From contig NZ_UAVD01000056.1 of NCBI RefSeq assembly GCF_900460065.1, forward strand, positions 124,001-188,000: a stretch of 64,000 nt of DNA, read 5' to 3'. Numbering within the stretch: position 1 is the stretch's first letter; every line of letters starts with the position of its first letter. This stretch comes from Streptomyces griseus (lineage in GTDB: Bacteria > Actinomycetota > Actinomycetes > Streptomycetales > Streptomycetaceae). The notes under the pieces were generated by a model. The model ran no database searches and had not been told where the DNA came from. It was given only the letters and a program-made list of their open reading frames with translations. A program made the translations under genes and the position numbers. Below are positions 15,872 through 24,067 of the stretch, piece by piece.

Positions 15872-16873
15872 TCACGCCGCAGCGTCAAAGCCCGTGTCGT
15901 GAGCCATTCGCTTCAATTCGAGCAGTGCGTGCTTCTCTATCTGGCGGATCCGCTCCCGCGTGAGGCCGTGCTGCTTGCCCACTTCGGTCAGGGTGCGCTC
16001 CCGGCCGTCCTCGATTCCGTACCGCATCTTGATGATCGAGGCGGTCCGGTTGTCGAGCTTGCCGATCAGGTCCTCCAGCTCCTCGCTGCGGAGCAGGGTC
16101 ATCACGGACTGCTCGGGCGAGACGGCGGAGGTGTCCTCCAGCAGGTCCCCGAACTGGGTGTCTCCGTCGTCGTCCACGGACATGTTCAGGCTGACCGGGT
16201 CGCGTGCCCAGTCCAGGACGTTGCCGACGCGCTCGGCGTTGGAGTCGAGCTCGGCGGCGATCTCCGCGTGCTCCGGGTCGCGCCCGTGCTCACGGTTGAA
16301 CTCGCGCTGGACCCGGCGGATCCGGCCGAGCTCCTCCACCAGGTGGACGGGGAGCCGGATCGTGCGGGACTGGTCGGCGATGGACCGGGTGATGGCCTGC
16401 CGGATCCACCAGGTGGCGTACGTGGAGAACTTGAAGCCCTTGGCGTAGTCGAACTTCTCGACCGCGCGCACCAGGCCCGCGTTGCCCTCCTGGATCAGGT
16501 CGAGCAGAGGGAGCCCCGCGCGCGGGTAGCGGCGGGCCACGGCGACGACGAGTCGGAGGTTGGAACGGATGAATATGTCCTTGGCGCGCTCGCCCTCGGC
16601 GACCAGCGCCTCCAGCTCCTCACGCTTCGCGTCACCGGTGGTGCTCTCCACCTCGCCGTCGAGGATCTGCTGGGCGAAGACGCCCGCCTCGATGGTCTGG
16701 GAGAGGTCGACTTCCTTGGCGGCGTCGAGCAGCGGTGTGCGGGCGATCTCGTCCAGGTACATGCCGACCAGGTCGCGATCGGCGATTTCCCCGCCCACGG
16801 CGCGAACACTGCCTGCCCGGCCGGTCTCACCGGAGGCGGTGGACGTACGACGGGCGACGGCACGGGTTGCCAT
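15872..16873 (-). CDS. hrdD: Group 2 RNA polymerase sigma factor HrdD
   Basis: 333 residues from the ATG at 16873, preceded by GGGAG. Region 1.2 (DLVGMYLDEIARTPLLDAA), region 2 (LRLVVAVARRYP, GLPLLDLIQEGNAGLVRAVE, KFSTYATWWIRQAI), region 3 (ARDPVSLNMSVDDDGDTQFG) and region 4.2 (ERTLTEVGKQHGLTRERIRQ) are intact. It lacks the long region 1.1 of the principal factor HrdB. The N-terminus MATRAVARR and the tail DTGFDAAA match HrdD as I remember it from S. coelicolor. A SigR-consensus promoter lies 63 bp upstream, in line with the known SigR control of hrdD. Its own regulon is poorly known. Confidence 0.92.
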   Translation of the reverse strand: MATRAVARRTSTASGETGRAGSVRAVGGEIADRDLVGMYLDEIARTPLLDAAKEVDLSQTIEAGVFAQQILDGEVESTTGDAKREELEALVAEGERAKDIFIRSNLRLVVAVARRYPRAGLPLLDLIQEGNAGLVRAVEKFDYAKGFKFSTYATWWIRQAITRSIADQSRTIRLPVHLVEELGRIRRVQREFNREHGRDPEHAEIAAELDSNAERVGNVLDWARDPVSLNMSVDDDGDTQFGDLLEDTSAVSPEQSVMTLLRSEELEDLIGKLDNRTASIIKMRYGIEDGRERTLTEVGKQHGLTRERIRQIEKHALLELKRMAHDTGFDAAA

Positions 16874-16935
16874 GCGTGCTCCCTTGCTGAGTAGGTCGCG
16901 ACACCCTTTCGAGGTGCCCTGCATCCGATGGAAAC

Positions 16936-16962
16936 AACGACTGGAATCCGGACAGAATTCCC
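16936..16962 (-). promoter_or_regulatory. SigR-type promoter for hrdD
   Basis: Read on the minus strand: GGGAAT (16962-16957), exactly 18 bases, GTT (16938-16936). The SigR consensus is GGAAT-N18-GTT, so the match is perfect. It sits 63 bp before the hrdD ATG, linking hrdD to thiol-oxidative stress. Confidence 0.88.
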
Positions 16963-17373
16963 ATGCCGCACATTCACTTTCGCGATCATGCAGTACCCTG
17001 TCCGGCGCCGACCGCTGGTCTCCGCTTCCGGTTTCCGCCGGACGCGCAGGTCAGAGCCGGTGGCGGGGCCCAACGGCCCCTTCGCGGCTCTCCGGCCGGA
17101 TACCCGGAATCGGCCGGAGCATGAGACCGCACTCACACGTACGCCCCATTTCCTCCCGTCCGGCCGCCGCCCGGCGCCCGCAGGGCCGTGCTCCCGGCCC
17201 GGAAGACGGATCCGGCGGCGTGCGGGTTGCTCAGGACGTCCGGGCCCCGGGACCTACGACCGCCGACCGATCCGGCGGGTGACCGGGGTCCGGAGGGACC
17301 GGGACCTGAGGCCGGGAGCGACCGGGACCGGGGCCCGATCCGCTCCGGCCCGCGGCTGTCTAGCGTGATCGGC
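16963..17373. other. 411-bp intergenic region
   Basis: It lies between the hrdD promoter and the questin-oxidase-like gene. No convincing coding sequence, RNA gene or strong hairpin was seen. Codon-position bias is lost. It must hold the promoter of the downstream gene, but no clear boxes were found. Confidence 0.5.
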
Positions 17374-18396
17374 ATGGACGACACCACAGGCACCCTCGAC
17401 GAGGCGCTGGAGCGCATCCACCTCTCGGGGCCGGAGCGCGACGGCTGGCTCAGCAATCACGCGCCGATGGCCGTGGAGGCCCTCGTGCGGCACGGTCAGG
17501 CGTCGGCCGTGCACCGCTGGCTGGACCGGTACGGCCCGAAGCTGGAGGAGATGCCGGACGCCGGCTCCCCGGTGACCGCGCGGAACTGGCACGAGGCGCT
17601 GGGGGACCCGCGCCGCGTCGCCGACTGGACGGCGTACTTCGAGCGGGAGGCCGCCGAGCGCCCCTGGCGCGAGGTGCTCGTCGAGTGGTGGCCCCGGCTG
17701 CTGCCCGGCATCGCCGCGGGCGCCACGCACGCGGTGATCCGGGTGGGCCACTCCGTACGGACCCTGCTGGCGGGCGAGGAGAGCGCCCCGCGCGTCCGGG
17801 AGCTGGCCCACGCCCTCGGCTACTGGGCAGCCCGGCACCAGCCGCTGCCCGAGCTGCGGCCGCTCGGCCCGGCACCGAGCGCGGCGGCGGCCCTGGACCG
17901 GGTGCCGCCGGTGTCCGGGCAGAGCGGCGGCATCCGGGAGCGGTTCGCGCGACTGACCGGGTTCCCGGTCTGGCCGGCCCAGGAGAACGTGTCCGCCGAG
18001 GCGGCCCGGGGCGCGCTGCGGGAGCTGGTCCGGGCCTCGACCCACCGGTACGCGACCCACGCGCACGGCGAGCCGATCATGCTGGTCCACGCGGCGACCG
18101 CGCCCAACGCGGTCCTGCGCACCCTGCCCGCCCTGCCCGACGAGCTGTGGGCGCCGAGCCTGCGGGCGGCCTGGGCGGCGAGCGCGGCGGTGACCGCCGC
18201 CTACGCGCCCCGTGCGGCGGCCCCGGGTCCGGCGTCGGCGTCCGACACCCCGGCGGCCGGGGAACTGTTCGCCCGGGCGGCGGCGCACGGCGACGACCAC
18301 ACCATCAAGTTCGCCGACACGGCACTGGACGTGGGCGACGCGCTCGCGTTCGCCGCAGCCCGGCGCGCGATCGAGCTGAACCCGCCGGTGTTCTAG
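17374..18396 (+). CDS. Questin oxidase-like (DUF4243) protein
   Basis: 340 residues from the ATG at 17374. Features of the questin-oxidase-like/DUF4243 family: NHAPMAVEALVRHGQ...WLDRYGPKLEE near the N-terminus, WRVxL-like segment PWREVLVEWWPRLLPGIAAG, GATHAVIRVGHSVR with conserved histidines, and the C-terminal DDHTIKFADTALD. Fungal relatives carry out Baeyer-Villiger-like ring cleavage of anthraquinones, but cofactor and substrate are not known for bacterial members. No adjacent polyketide genes are present. It is convergent with the dioxygenase gene, with a hairpin between. Confidence 0.75.
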   Translation: MDDTTGTLDEALERIHLSGPERDGWLSNHAPMAVEALVRHGQASAVHRWLDRYGPKLEEMPDAGSPVTARNWHEALGDPRRVADWTAYFEREAAERPWREVLVEWWPRLLPGIAAGATHAVIRVGHSVRTLLAGEESAPRVRELAHALGYWAARHQPLPELRPLGPAPSAAAALDRVPPVSGQSGGIRERFARLTGFPVWPAQENVSAEAARGALRELVRASTHRYATHAHGEPIMLVHAATAPNAVLRTLPALPDELWAPSLRAAWAASAAVTAAYAPRAAAPGPASASDTPAAGELFARAAAHGDDHTIKFADTALDVGDALAFAAARRAIELNPPVF

Positions 18397-18412
18397 AGCG
18401 CTGAGGGCCGGT

Positions 18413-18443
18413 CGGGGCCGTTCCGGGGTTCCCTCCGGCCCCG
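18413..18443. terminator. Hairpin between convergent genes
   Basis: CGGGGCCG (18413-18420) pairs with CGGCCCCG (18436-18443) in the 72-bp gap between the questin-oxidase-like and dioxygenase genes. GCTGAGGG and CCCTCAGC further out can extend the structure. Confidence 0.5.
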
Positions 18444-18468
18444 TAGCGACCCCGGAGGTCTGCGCCCC

Positions 18469-19251
18469 TCAGCCGAACTGCACCGAGCGCTTCGCCAGCC
18501 CCATCCAGAAGCCGTCGATGACGCTGCGCCCCCGGTCCAGCTCGTCCTGGGCCGCCCCCAGCGTCACGAACAGCGGCGCGAAGTGCTCGGTGCGCGGGTG
18601 GGCCAGCTTCCCGGCCGGGGACGTGTGCTCGAAGTCGATCAGCGCGTCGATGTCCTGGGCCCGCAGCGCGCGGTCGCCCCAGTCGTCGAACTCGGCCGAC
18701 CAGCCGGGAACCCCGCCGCCCTGGTGCCGCAGGGCGGCCAGGTTGTGCGTGAAGAAGCCGCTGCCGACGATGAGCACGCCCTCGTCGCGCAGGGGGGCCA
18801 GCTTGCGCCCGACCTCCATCAGCTTCTGCGGGTCGAGGGTCGGCAGGGAGATCTGGAGTACGGGGATGTCGGCGTCCGGGAACATCTCCACGAGCGGTAC
18901 GTACGCCCCGTGGTCGAGGCCGCGGTCCGGGATGTCCTGGACCGGCGTACCGGCGCCGCGCAGCAGCTTGCGGACGCTGTCGGCGAGCTCCGGCGCGCCC
19001 GGGGCCCCGTAACGCACCGCAAAGTAGTGCTCGGGGAAGCCCCAGAAGTCGTACACGAGCGGCACGGTCTCCGTGGCGCCCAGCGCGAGCGGGGCCTCCT
19101 CCCAGTGGGCGGAGACCATCAGGATCGCGCGGGGGCGGGGCAGCCCGGCGGACCAGGCGGCGAGCTCACCGGGCCAGACGGGGTCGTCGGCCAGCGGCGG
19201 TGCGCCGTGCGAGAGGTAGAGGGCGGGCATCCGCTCCGCGGTGGCTGTCAT
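18469..19251 (-). CDS. DODA-type extradiol dioxygenase
   Basis: 260 residues from the ATG at 19251 (GGGAG upstream). Class III extradiol ring-cleavage fold, YgiD/4,5-DOPA dioxygenase group. Metal-site histidines lie in YLSHGAPPL (His15), LDHGAYVPLVEMFPDADIPV, and GSGFFTHNL; PRTEHFAPLFVTLGAA supplies a further conserved His. It should use non-haem Fe(II) or Zn and O2 to open a catechol ring; the true substrate is unknown. It is divergent from a MarR regulator, with two similar AAACTT-TCAAG-type operator elements in the region between, so catechol-responsive derepression is likely (inference). Confidence 0.88.
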   Translation of the reverse strand: MTATAERMPALYLSHGAPPLADDPVWPGELAAWSAGLPRPRAILMVSAHWEEAPLALGATETVPLVYDFWGFPEHYFAVRYGAPGAPELADSVRKLLRGAGTPVQDIPDRGLDHGAYVPLVEMFPDADIPVLQISLPTLDPQKLMEVGRKLAPLRDEGVLIVGSGFFTHNLAALRHQGGGVPGWSAEFDDWGDRALRAQDIDALIDFEHTSPAGKLAHPRTEHFAPLFVTLGAAQDELDRGRSVIDGFWMGLAKRSVQFG

Positions 19252-19432
19252 GGCACTCCCATCCACGGGACTCGGCCCCGGGGAGACGGGCGCCGCACGG
19301 GGCGCACGGACACGGGATCCGGTCACGAACTCGTCAGAGCAGTAGTTCCCCGAGGTCATCCGGGGGATCGTTGTTCAGGGGCCCTGCGAAACTCCTTCGG
19401 GCTCCCTGCGGGAATCCTCGGGGGGCAGGTTT

Positions 19433-19446
19433 CTTGAAACTTCAAG
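19433..19446. promoter_or_regulatory. MarR operator candidate 1
   Basis: CTTGAA-AC-TTCAAG: a perfect 6+6 dyad with a 2-base centre, between the divergent dioxygenase and MarR genes. Confidence 0.65.
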
Positions 19447-19478
19447 GTCCTACTTCCGGAGACCTTAGCCCTATCTAG

Positions 19479-19491
19479 TTAAACTTTCAAG
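19479..19491. promoter_or_regulatory. MarR operator candidate 2
   Basis: TTAAACTTTCAAG resembles TTGAAACTTCAAG of the first site (46 bp away). It lies 14-26 bp before the GTG start of the MarR gene, where a repressor would block its promoter. Confidence 0.55.
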
Positions 19492-19504
19492 AAAAGGTCG
19501 TACA

Positions 19505-20017
19505 GTGGAGTACATGACCACGGCATCCACCAGCGCGCCGCGCTGGCTCACCGACGAGGAGCAGCACGCCTGGCGCGCTTATCTGCATGCCACCACGCTG
19601 CTGGAGGATCACCTCGATCGCCAGTTGCAGCGTGATGCCGGCATGCCGCACACCTACTACGGGCTGCTCGTCCAGCTCTCACAGGCGCCCCGCCGCCGGA
19701 TGCGGATGACGGAGCTGGCCCGGAACGCGAAGATCACCCGCTCCCGGCTCTCGCACGCCATCGCCCGGCTGGAGAAGAACGGCTGGGTGCGCCGGGAGGA
19801 CTGCCCCTCCGACAAGCGCGGCCAGAACGCGGTGCTCACCGACGACGGCTACGAGATGCTCCGCCGCTCGGCGCCGGGGCACGTGGAGGCCGTACGGCAG
19901 GCGATGTTCGACCGGCTCACGCCCGAGCAGGTGAGCAGCCTCGGGGAGATCATGCGGGTGCTCGCCACCGGCCTGGAGCCGGAGGGTACGGACGCGGATC
20001 TGCCCTGGCTCCGCTGA
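19505..20017 (+). CDS. MarR family transcriptional regulator
   Basis: 170 residues from the GTG at 19505 (AAAAGG 7-12 bases upstream); the ATG at 19514 is an alternative with a closer GGAG. Helical N-terminus (TDEEQHAWRAYLHATTLLEDHL), winged helix with RMRMTELARNAKITRSRLSH and wing VRREDCPSDKRGQNAVLTDD, then a dimerisation helix. The single Cys, in the DNA-binding wing (EDCPSDKR), is common in this MarR subgroup. It probably represses itself and the divergent DODA-type dioxygenase through the two dyads at 19433-19491. Its 3' end is part of a perfect 15-bp hairpin. Confidence 0.88.
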   Translation: MEYMTTASTSAPRWLTDEEQHAWRAYLHATTLLEDHLDRQLQRDAGMPHTYYGLLVQLSQAPRRRMRMTELARNAKITRSRLSHAIARLEKNGWVRREDCPSDKRGQNAVLTDDGYEMLRRSAPGHVEAVRQAMFDRLTPEQVSSLGEIMRVLATGLEPEGTDADLPWLR

Positions 20018-20040
20018 GCGATCACTCAGCGGAGCCAGGG
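20003..20040. terminator. Strong bidirectional hairpin overlapping the MarR stop
   Basis: CCCTGGCTCCGCTGA (20003-20017, ending in the stop codon) pairs perfectly with TCAGCGGAGCCAGGG (20026-20040) around an 8-base loop. It separates the MarR gene from the convergent MFS gene. Confidence 0.85.
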
Positions 20041-20123
20041 CAGAGAACCCACGGGCCGGGAGCCGCGGACCGGACACGGGACGGAAAGCCGCGCGCCGGG
20101 AGCCAGGGCCGGGGCCGCCGTCG

Positions 20124-21647
20124 TCAGTGGGCGACGACCGGGATCCTGAACTCCTCCTCGGCGCCCGCGTCGGACGCGCTGTCGGTCCCACCGGTGCCCG
20201 TTCCGGGGCGGCCGGTGTTGATAAGGGCGATCGCGATGACGGCGGCGGCGACGAGAATGCCGACGGCCCACCAGATCGCGGCGGCGAAACCGCTGACCAT
20301 GGCCTGGAGCTCCAGGAGCCGCGGGTCCGTGGCGCGGGCCGCGTGATCGGCGACGTACGCGGTGGTGGCGCTCGCGGCGATGGTGTTCAGCAGGGCGGTG
20401 CCGATGGCGCCGCCGACCTGCTGCGAGGTGTTGACCATCGCGGAGGCCACACCCGCGTCACGCGGCTCGATGCCGTGCGTGGCCAGGGACATCGCCGGCA
20501 TGAACGCCGTACCCATGCCGAGACCGAGCAGCAGCATGCCGGGCAGGATGACGGCCGCGTAGCTGGTGTTCAGGTCCAACTGGGTCAGGAGCAGCATGCC
20601 GACCGCGGCGACCAGGAAGCCGGGGCCCATCAGCAGGCGCGGCGGGACCCGGGTCATCAGCCGGGTGCCGATCTGGGTGGAGCCGGTGATCATGCCGACG
20701 ATCATGGGCATGAACGCAAAGCCGGTCTTCACCGGGGAGTAGCCCTTCACGACCTGGAGGTAGTAGGTCAGGAAGAGGAACAGCCCGAACATCGCGATGA
20801 TGGCGAGCCCCAGCGAGAGGTAGACCCCGCCGCGGTTGCGCTCGGTGAGGACGCGCAGCGGCAGCAGCGGCGACTTCACGCGCGCCTCGGTCACGACGAA
20901 GGCCAGCAGCAGCACGGCGGCGGCGACGAACATGGAGACGGTCAGCGTGTCCGACCAGCCGGCCGACTCGGCGCGGGTGAAGCCGTAGACCAGGGCGACC
21001 AGGCCGAGCGTGGAGAGCACGACTCCGGGGATGTCCAGCGGCGCACGGTTGCGGGCGCCGGAGGGCTCGCGGATCACGAAGTACGCGCCGGCGGCGGCGA
21101 CGACGGCGAACGGGATGTTGACGAAGAACGTCCAGCGCCAGTTCAGGTACTCGGTGAGGAAGCCGCCGAGGATCAGCCCGACCGCGCCACCGCCACCGGC
21201 GATGGCCCCGTAGATGCCGAAGGCCTTGGCGCGCTCCTTGGCGTCGGTGAACATCACGGCGAGCAGGGAGAGGGCGGCCGGGGCGAGCAGGGCGCCGAAG
21301 ACACCCTGGAGGGCCCGGGAGCCGAACATCATCGCCTCGTTCTGGGCGGCGCCGCCGAGCGCCGAGGCCAGCGCGAAGCCGATCAGCCCGACGACGAAGG
21401 TGCGCTTGCGTCCCCAGAGGTCGGCGATCCGGCCGCCGAAGAGGAGGAGCCCGCCGAAGGCGAGGGCGTAGGCGGTGATGACCCACTGCTTGTTGCCGTC
21501 GGATATGCCGAGGTCGGTCTGGGCGGAGGGCAGCGCGATGTTCACGATGGTCGCGTCGAGGACGACCATCAGCTGGGCGAGCGCGATGAAGGCCAGGGCT
21601 TTCCAGCGGCTCGGATCGGGAAGGGCGGTGTCGGCAGTTTTTGGCAT
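20124..21647 (-). CDS. DHA2-type MFS efflux transporter
   Basis: 507 residues from the ATG at 21647 (AGGTGG upstream); an in-frame GTG four codons earlier lacks a ribosome-binding site. DHA2 motifs: MVVLDATIVNIALPSAQTDL, WVITAYALAFGGLLLFGGRI, motif A GRIADLWGRKRTF, and GGGGAVGLILGGFLTEYLNW. About 14 helices and a short acidic C-terminus. Multidrug-like; substrate unknown. A TetR gene lies 169 bp upstream on the same strand, with a complex dyad in front of it, so the pair is likely co-regulated. Confidence 0.9.
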   Translation of the reverse strand: MPKTADTALPDPSRWKALAFIALAQLMVVLDATIVNIALPSAQTDLGISDGNKQWVITAYALAFGGLLLFGGRIADLWGRKRTFVVGLIGFALASALGGAAQNEAMMFGSRALQGVFGALLAPAALSLLAVMFTDAKERAKAFGIYGAIAGGGGAVGLILGGFLTEYLNWRWTFFVNIPFAVVAAAGAYFVIREPSGARNRAPLDIPGVVLSTLGLVALVYGFTRAESAGWSDTLTVSMFVAAAVLLLAFVVTEARVKSPLLPLRVLTERNRGGVYLSLGLAIIAMFGLFLFLTYYLQVVKGYSPVKTGFAFMPMIVGMITGSTQIGTRLMTRVPPRLLMGPGFLVAAVGMLLLTQLDLNTSYAAVILPGMLLLGLGMGTAFMPAMSLATHGIEPRDAGVASAMVNTSQQVGGAIGTALLNTIAASATTAYVADHAARATDPRLLELQAMVSGFAAAIWWAVGILVAAAVIAIALINTGRPGTGTGGTDSASDAGAEEEFRIPVVAH

Positions 21648-21816
21648 GGGTGTATCCACCTAAGGACGTGCGAGGGCGCCGAGGCGTCGCGAAGTGGGCG
21701 TCGGCGGTACGTACTCGTGTACGCGCGACGGGGTGAGGTGAGCTGAAGCGAGGTGGGGTGGAGCGGTGGGCCGGGGTCCTCAGGACACGGCCGGAAGGTT
21801 CAGGTCGGTGCGGGCG

Positions 21817-22521
21817 TCAGGGGCGCCGCAGGTCCTCCAAGGTCGCCGCCGATCCGGGCAGTACGGAGCGGGCCGGGGTCTCCAGTCCGTCCAGGAACAA
21901 CTGCAGATGGCGGTGGGTGAACCGGTCGATGCCCTGGCAGGCGATGCCGGGGAGCGGCCGGGTGAGCTGGGAGAGGGCGACGAGTACGTCACCGACGGCG
22001 ATGTCGGTGCGCAGTCGCCCCGCGGACATGGCGCGCGCCACGAGCCCTTCGACGGCCTCTTCCAGGCGTCGGCGCTCGGCGAGCAGTTCGGGGTGGTGCT
22101 TGTCGAAGACGCCGGAGAGCATCGGGCACAGGGCCCCGATCCGTTCGTCGGCGGCCGCGTGCACGAAGCGGCTGAGCGCGGCGAACGGATCGGACTCCTC
22201 GGCGGCGGCCTCTTCGGCCCGCAGCGTGGTGCGGGAGGTGACCGCGAGGACGACCTCGTGGGTGAGGGCGGCACGGTCGGGGAAGTTCCGGTAGAGCGTG
22301 GCGTTGCCGACGCCGGCGCGCCGCGCGACGTCGTCCAGCGCCACGTCCGGCCCGAACTCGACGAACAGCTCGCGCGCGGCGGCGATGATCCGCTCGCGGT
22401 TGCGCAGCGCGTCGGCGCGCGGGCGGGGCGCGCGGCACGGTGCCGCGGGTGCGCCGCTGCCGGCTGCTGCCGGTGCGGTGTCCTTCGCGGCGGTCACGGC
22501 GGTCCCGGCGGTGGTCTTCAC
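21817..22521 (-). CDS. TetR/AcrR family transcriptional regulator
   Basis: 234 residues from the GTG at 22521 (GGGGAGGGG upstream). After an Ala-rich leader of ~35 residues comes a typical TetR HTH: RERIIAAARELFVEFG, VALDDVARRAGVGNATLYRN and FPDRAALTHEVVL. The C-terminal ligand domain (SDPFAALSRFVHAAADE...LPGIACQGIDRFTHRHLQLF) resembles the SBP-type C-terminal domain of actinobacterial repressors of MFS pumps. Overlapping inverted repeats are present in its upstream region. The likely target is the MFS gene downstream. Confidence 0.87.
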   Translation of the reverse strand: MKTTAGTAVTAAKDTAPAAAGSGAPAAPCRAPRPRADALRNRERIIAAARELFVEFGPDVALDDVARRAGVGNATLYRNFPDRAALTHEVVLAVTSRTTLRAEEAAAEESDPFAALSRFVHAAADERIGALCPMLSGVFDKHHPELLAERRRLEEAVEGLVARAMSAGRLRTDIAVGDVLVALSQLTRPLPGIACQGIDRFTHRHLQLFLDGLETPARSVLPGSAATLEDLRRP

Positions 22522-22585
22522 GACGACGCCCCTCCCCTTCTTCCCTCTGTGTAGCCGGTCGGCCCCCTTCGGTAACCGGGGACCA

Positions 22586-22624
22586 CTTCCCCGTTTAGCG
22601 GGGACACGTGTGCAAACGGGGAAG
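22586..22624. promoter_or_regulatory. Overlapping dyads upstream of the TetR gene
   Basis: CTTCCCCGTTT (22586-22596) and AAACGGGGAAG (22614-22624) form a perfect 11-bp inverted repeat with a 17-base spacer. AGCGGGGA inside the spacer also pairs with TCCCCGCT further right (about 22628-22635). Two mutually exclusive operator arrangements are possible, in the region that divides the TetR gene from the divergent protease gene. Confidence 0.6.
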
Positions 22625-22789
22625 ACCTCCCCGCTTATTTCCCCACCCCCTGTGACCTGGGCCACATCGCTTCGCGGCGAAAACCCTTCGATCGGCGCAC
22701 CCAGCAGGCGGCGCCGGACCACCCGGCACAGGCTGATCGCCAGAGCGCAGTCAGGGTCGGCCGACTGCCGCGGACCCGAAGGCGCCTCC

Positions 22790-24067
22790 ATGCAGCAGCC
22801 CCGCCGCCGGATACGCGGCCACCGCCGCCCGATCGCCCTGGCCGGAGCGACCGCGCTGGTCATAGCGGCCGTGGCCTCGGCCAGCACCACCCTCCCGGGC
22901 GCCGGGCGCGCCTCGGCGGGCCCGGCGGCCACCAGTCAGGACGCGGCGCTCGCCCCGTGCCGGATCTCCGCCACCATGGGCGTACAGATGTCCGAGGGGC
23001 TGCCGACGCCGCCCGGGTACGCCCGGTCGACCGGCGAGATCAAGGCGCTCAACCTGATGATCGACTTCCCGGACGCGGAGGGCACGGAACCCGCGACGGA
23101 CCGGTACGCGGAGTTCTTCCCGCAGACCTCCGAGTGGTTCCGGGCCAGCTCCTACGGCCGGCTCGTCTACCGGCCCGAGGCCCCCGTCGAGGACTGGCTG
23201 CGGATGCCGATGCCCTTCACGGAGTACGGGATAGAGCGCGGCTCACCCTTCGAACCGGGCTACCGCCAACTGGTGAAGGACATCGTCGCGGCCGCCGACC
23301 CCCAGGTCGACTTCTCCGCGTACGACCTGGTCAACGTCCTGGTCAGCCCGAACGCCGGCCCCTCCGCGCTGGACACCGTGCTCTCGGTGACCTTCTCCGG
23401 CAACGACGAGGCCCCGACGGCGGACGGTGTACCGCTGGCCAACACCTCGTTCGTCTACAGCCGCCAGGACGACGGATCGGGGTCGTACGCCGAGACCGGC
23501 TACCGCGTCCTGCCGCACGAGAACGGCCATGTCTTCGGGCTGCCCGACCTCTACACGATGGAGGGCGGCGGCTCGGTCGGGCACTGGGACATCATGTCCG
23601 AGGACTGGGGCGCCAACAACGACTTCCTGGCCTGGCACAAGTGGAAGCTCGGCTGGCTCGACAACGAGCAGATCAGCTGTGCGTCGCGCTCCGGCGTCAG
23701 CGAGCACACCCTCGGCCCGCTGGCCACGGAGGGCGGCACCAAGCTCGCCTTCGTCCCGCTGAGCGCCCAGTCCGGCTACGCCGTGGAGGTCCGCACGGCG
23801 GCGGGCAACGACGAGGCGGTCTGCCGGCCGGGGGTGCTGATCTACAAGGTCAGCTCCGACGTGGACACCGGCCAGGGCCCGGTCGCCGTCGCCGACGCCA
23901 CCGAGGACAGCGGCGGCTGCACCCGGCGCCCCAACGTGCACGCGGAGCTGTCCGACGCCCCGTTCCGCCCCGGCCAGACCTTCACCGACCGCGCCAACGG
24001 CGTACGGATATCCGTGCTCGACGAGGACGACGACGGGAACTACCGGGTGCGGGTCACGCGCCCGTGA
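22790..24067 (+). CDS. Secreted M6 family metalloprotease
   Basis: 425 residues from the ATG at 22790. N-terminal export signal: basic PRRRIRGHRRP followed by IALAGATALVIAAVASAS, with small residues for signal peptidase near residue 40. The peptidase domain contains His243-Glu-Asn-Gly-His247 (HExxH) within RVLPHENGHVFGLPDLY and the downstream GHWDIMSEDWG, the M6 immune-inhibitor-A-like signature that binds zinc. A C-terminal beta-rich part (ISVLDEDDDGNYRVRVTR) closes the protein. Four cysteines suggest extracellular disulfides. The last 14 bp overlap the 3' end of the convergent acyl-CoA synthetase gene. Confidence 0.85.
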   Translation: MQQPRRRIRGHRRPIALAGATALVIAAVASASTTLPGAGRASAGPAATSQDAALAPCRISATMGVQMSEGLPTPPGYARSTGEIKALNLMIDFPDAEGTEPATDRYAEFFPQTSEWFRASSYGRLVYRPEAPVEDWLRMPMPFTEYGIERGSPFEPGYRQLVKDIVAAADPQVDFSAYDLVNVLVSPNAGPSALDTVLSVTFSGNDEAPTADGVPLANTSFVYSRQDDGSGSYAETGYRVLPHENGHVFGLPDLYTMEGGGSVGHWDIMSEDWGANNDFLAWHKWKLGWLDNEQISCASRSGVSEHTLGPLATEGGTKLAFVPLSAQSGYAVEVRTAAGNDEAVCRPGVLIYKVSSDVDTGQGPVAVADATEDSGGCTRRPNVHAELSDAPFRPGQTFTDRANGVRISVLDEDDDGNYRVRVTRP

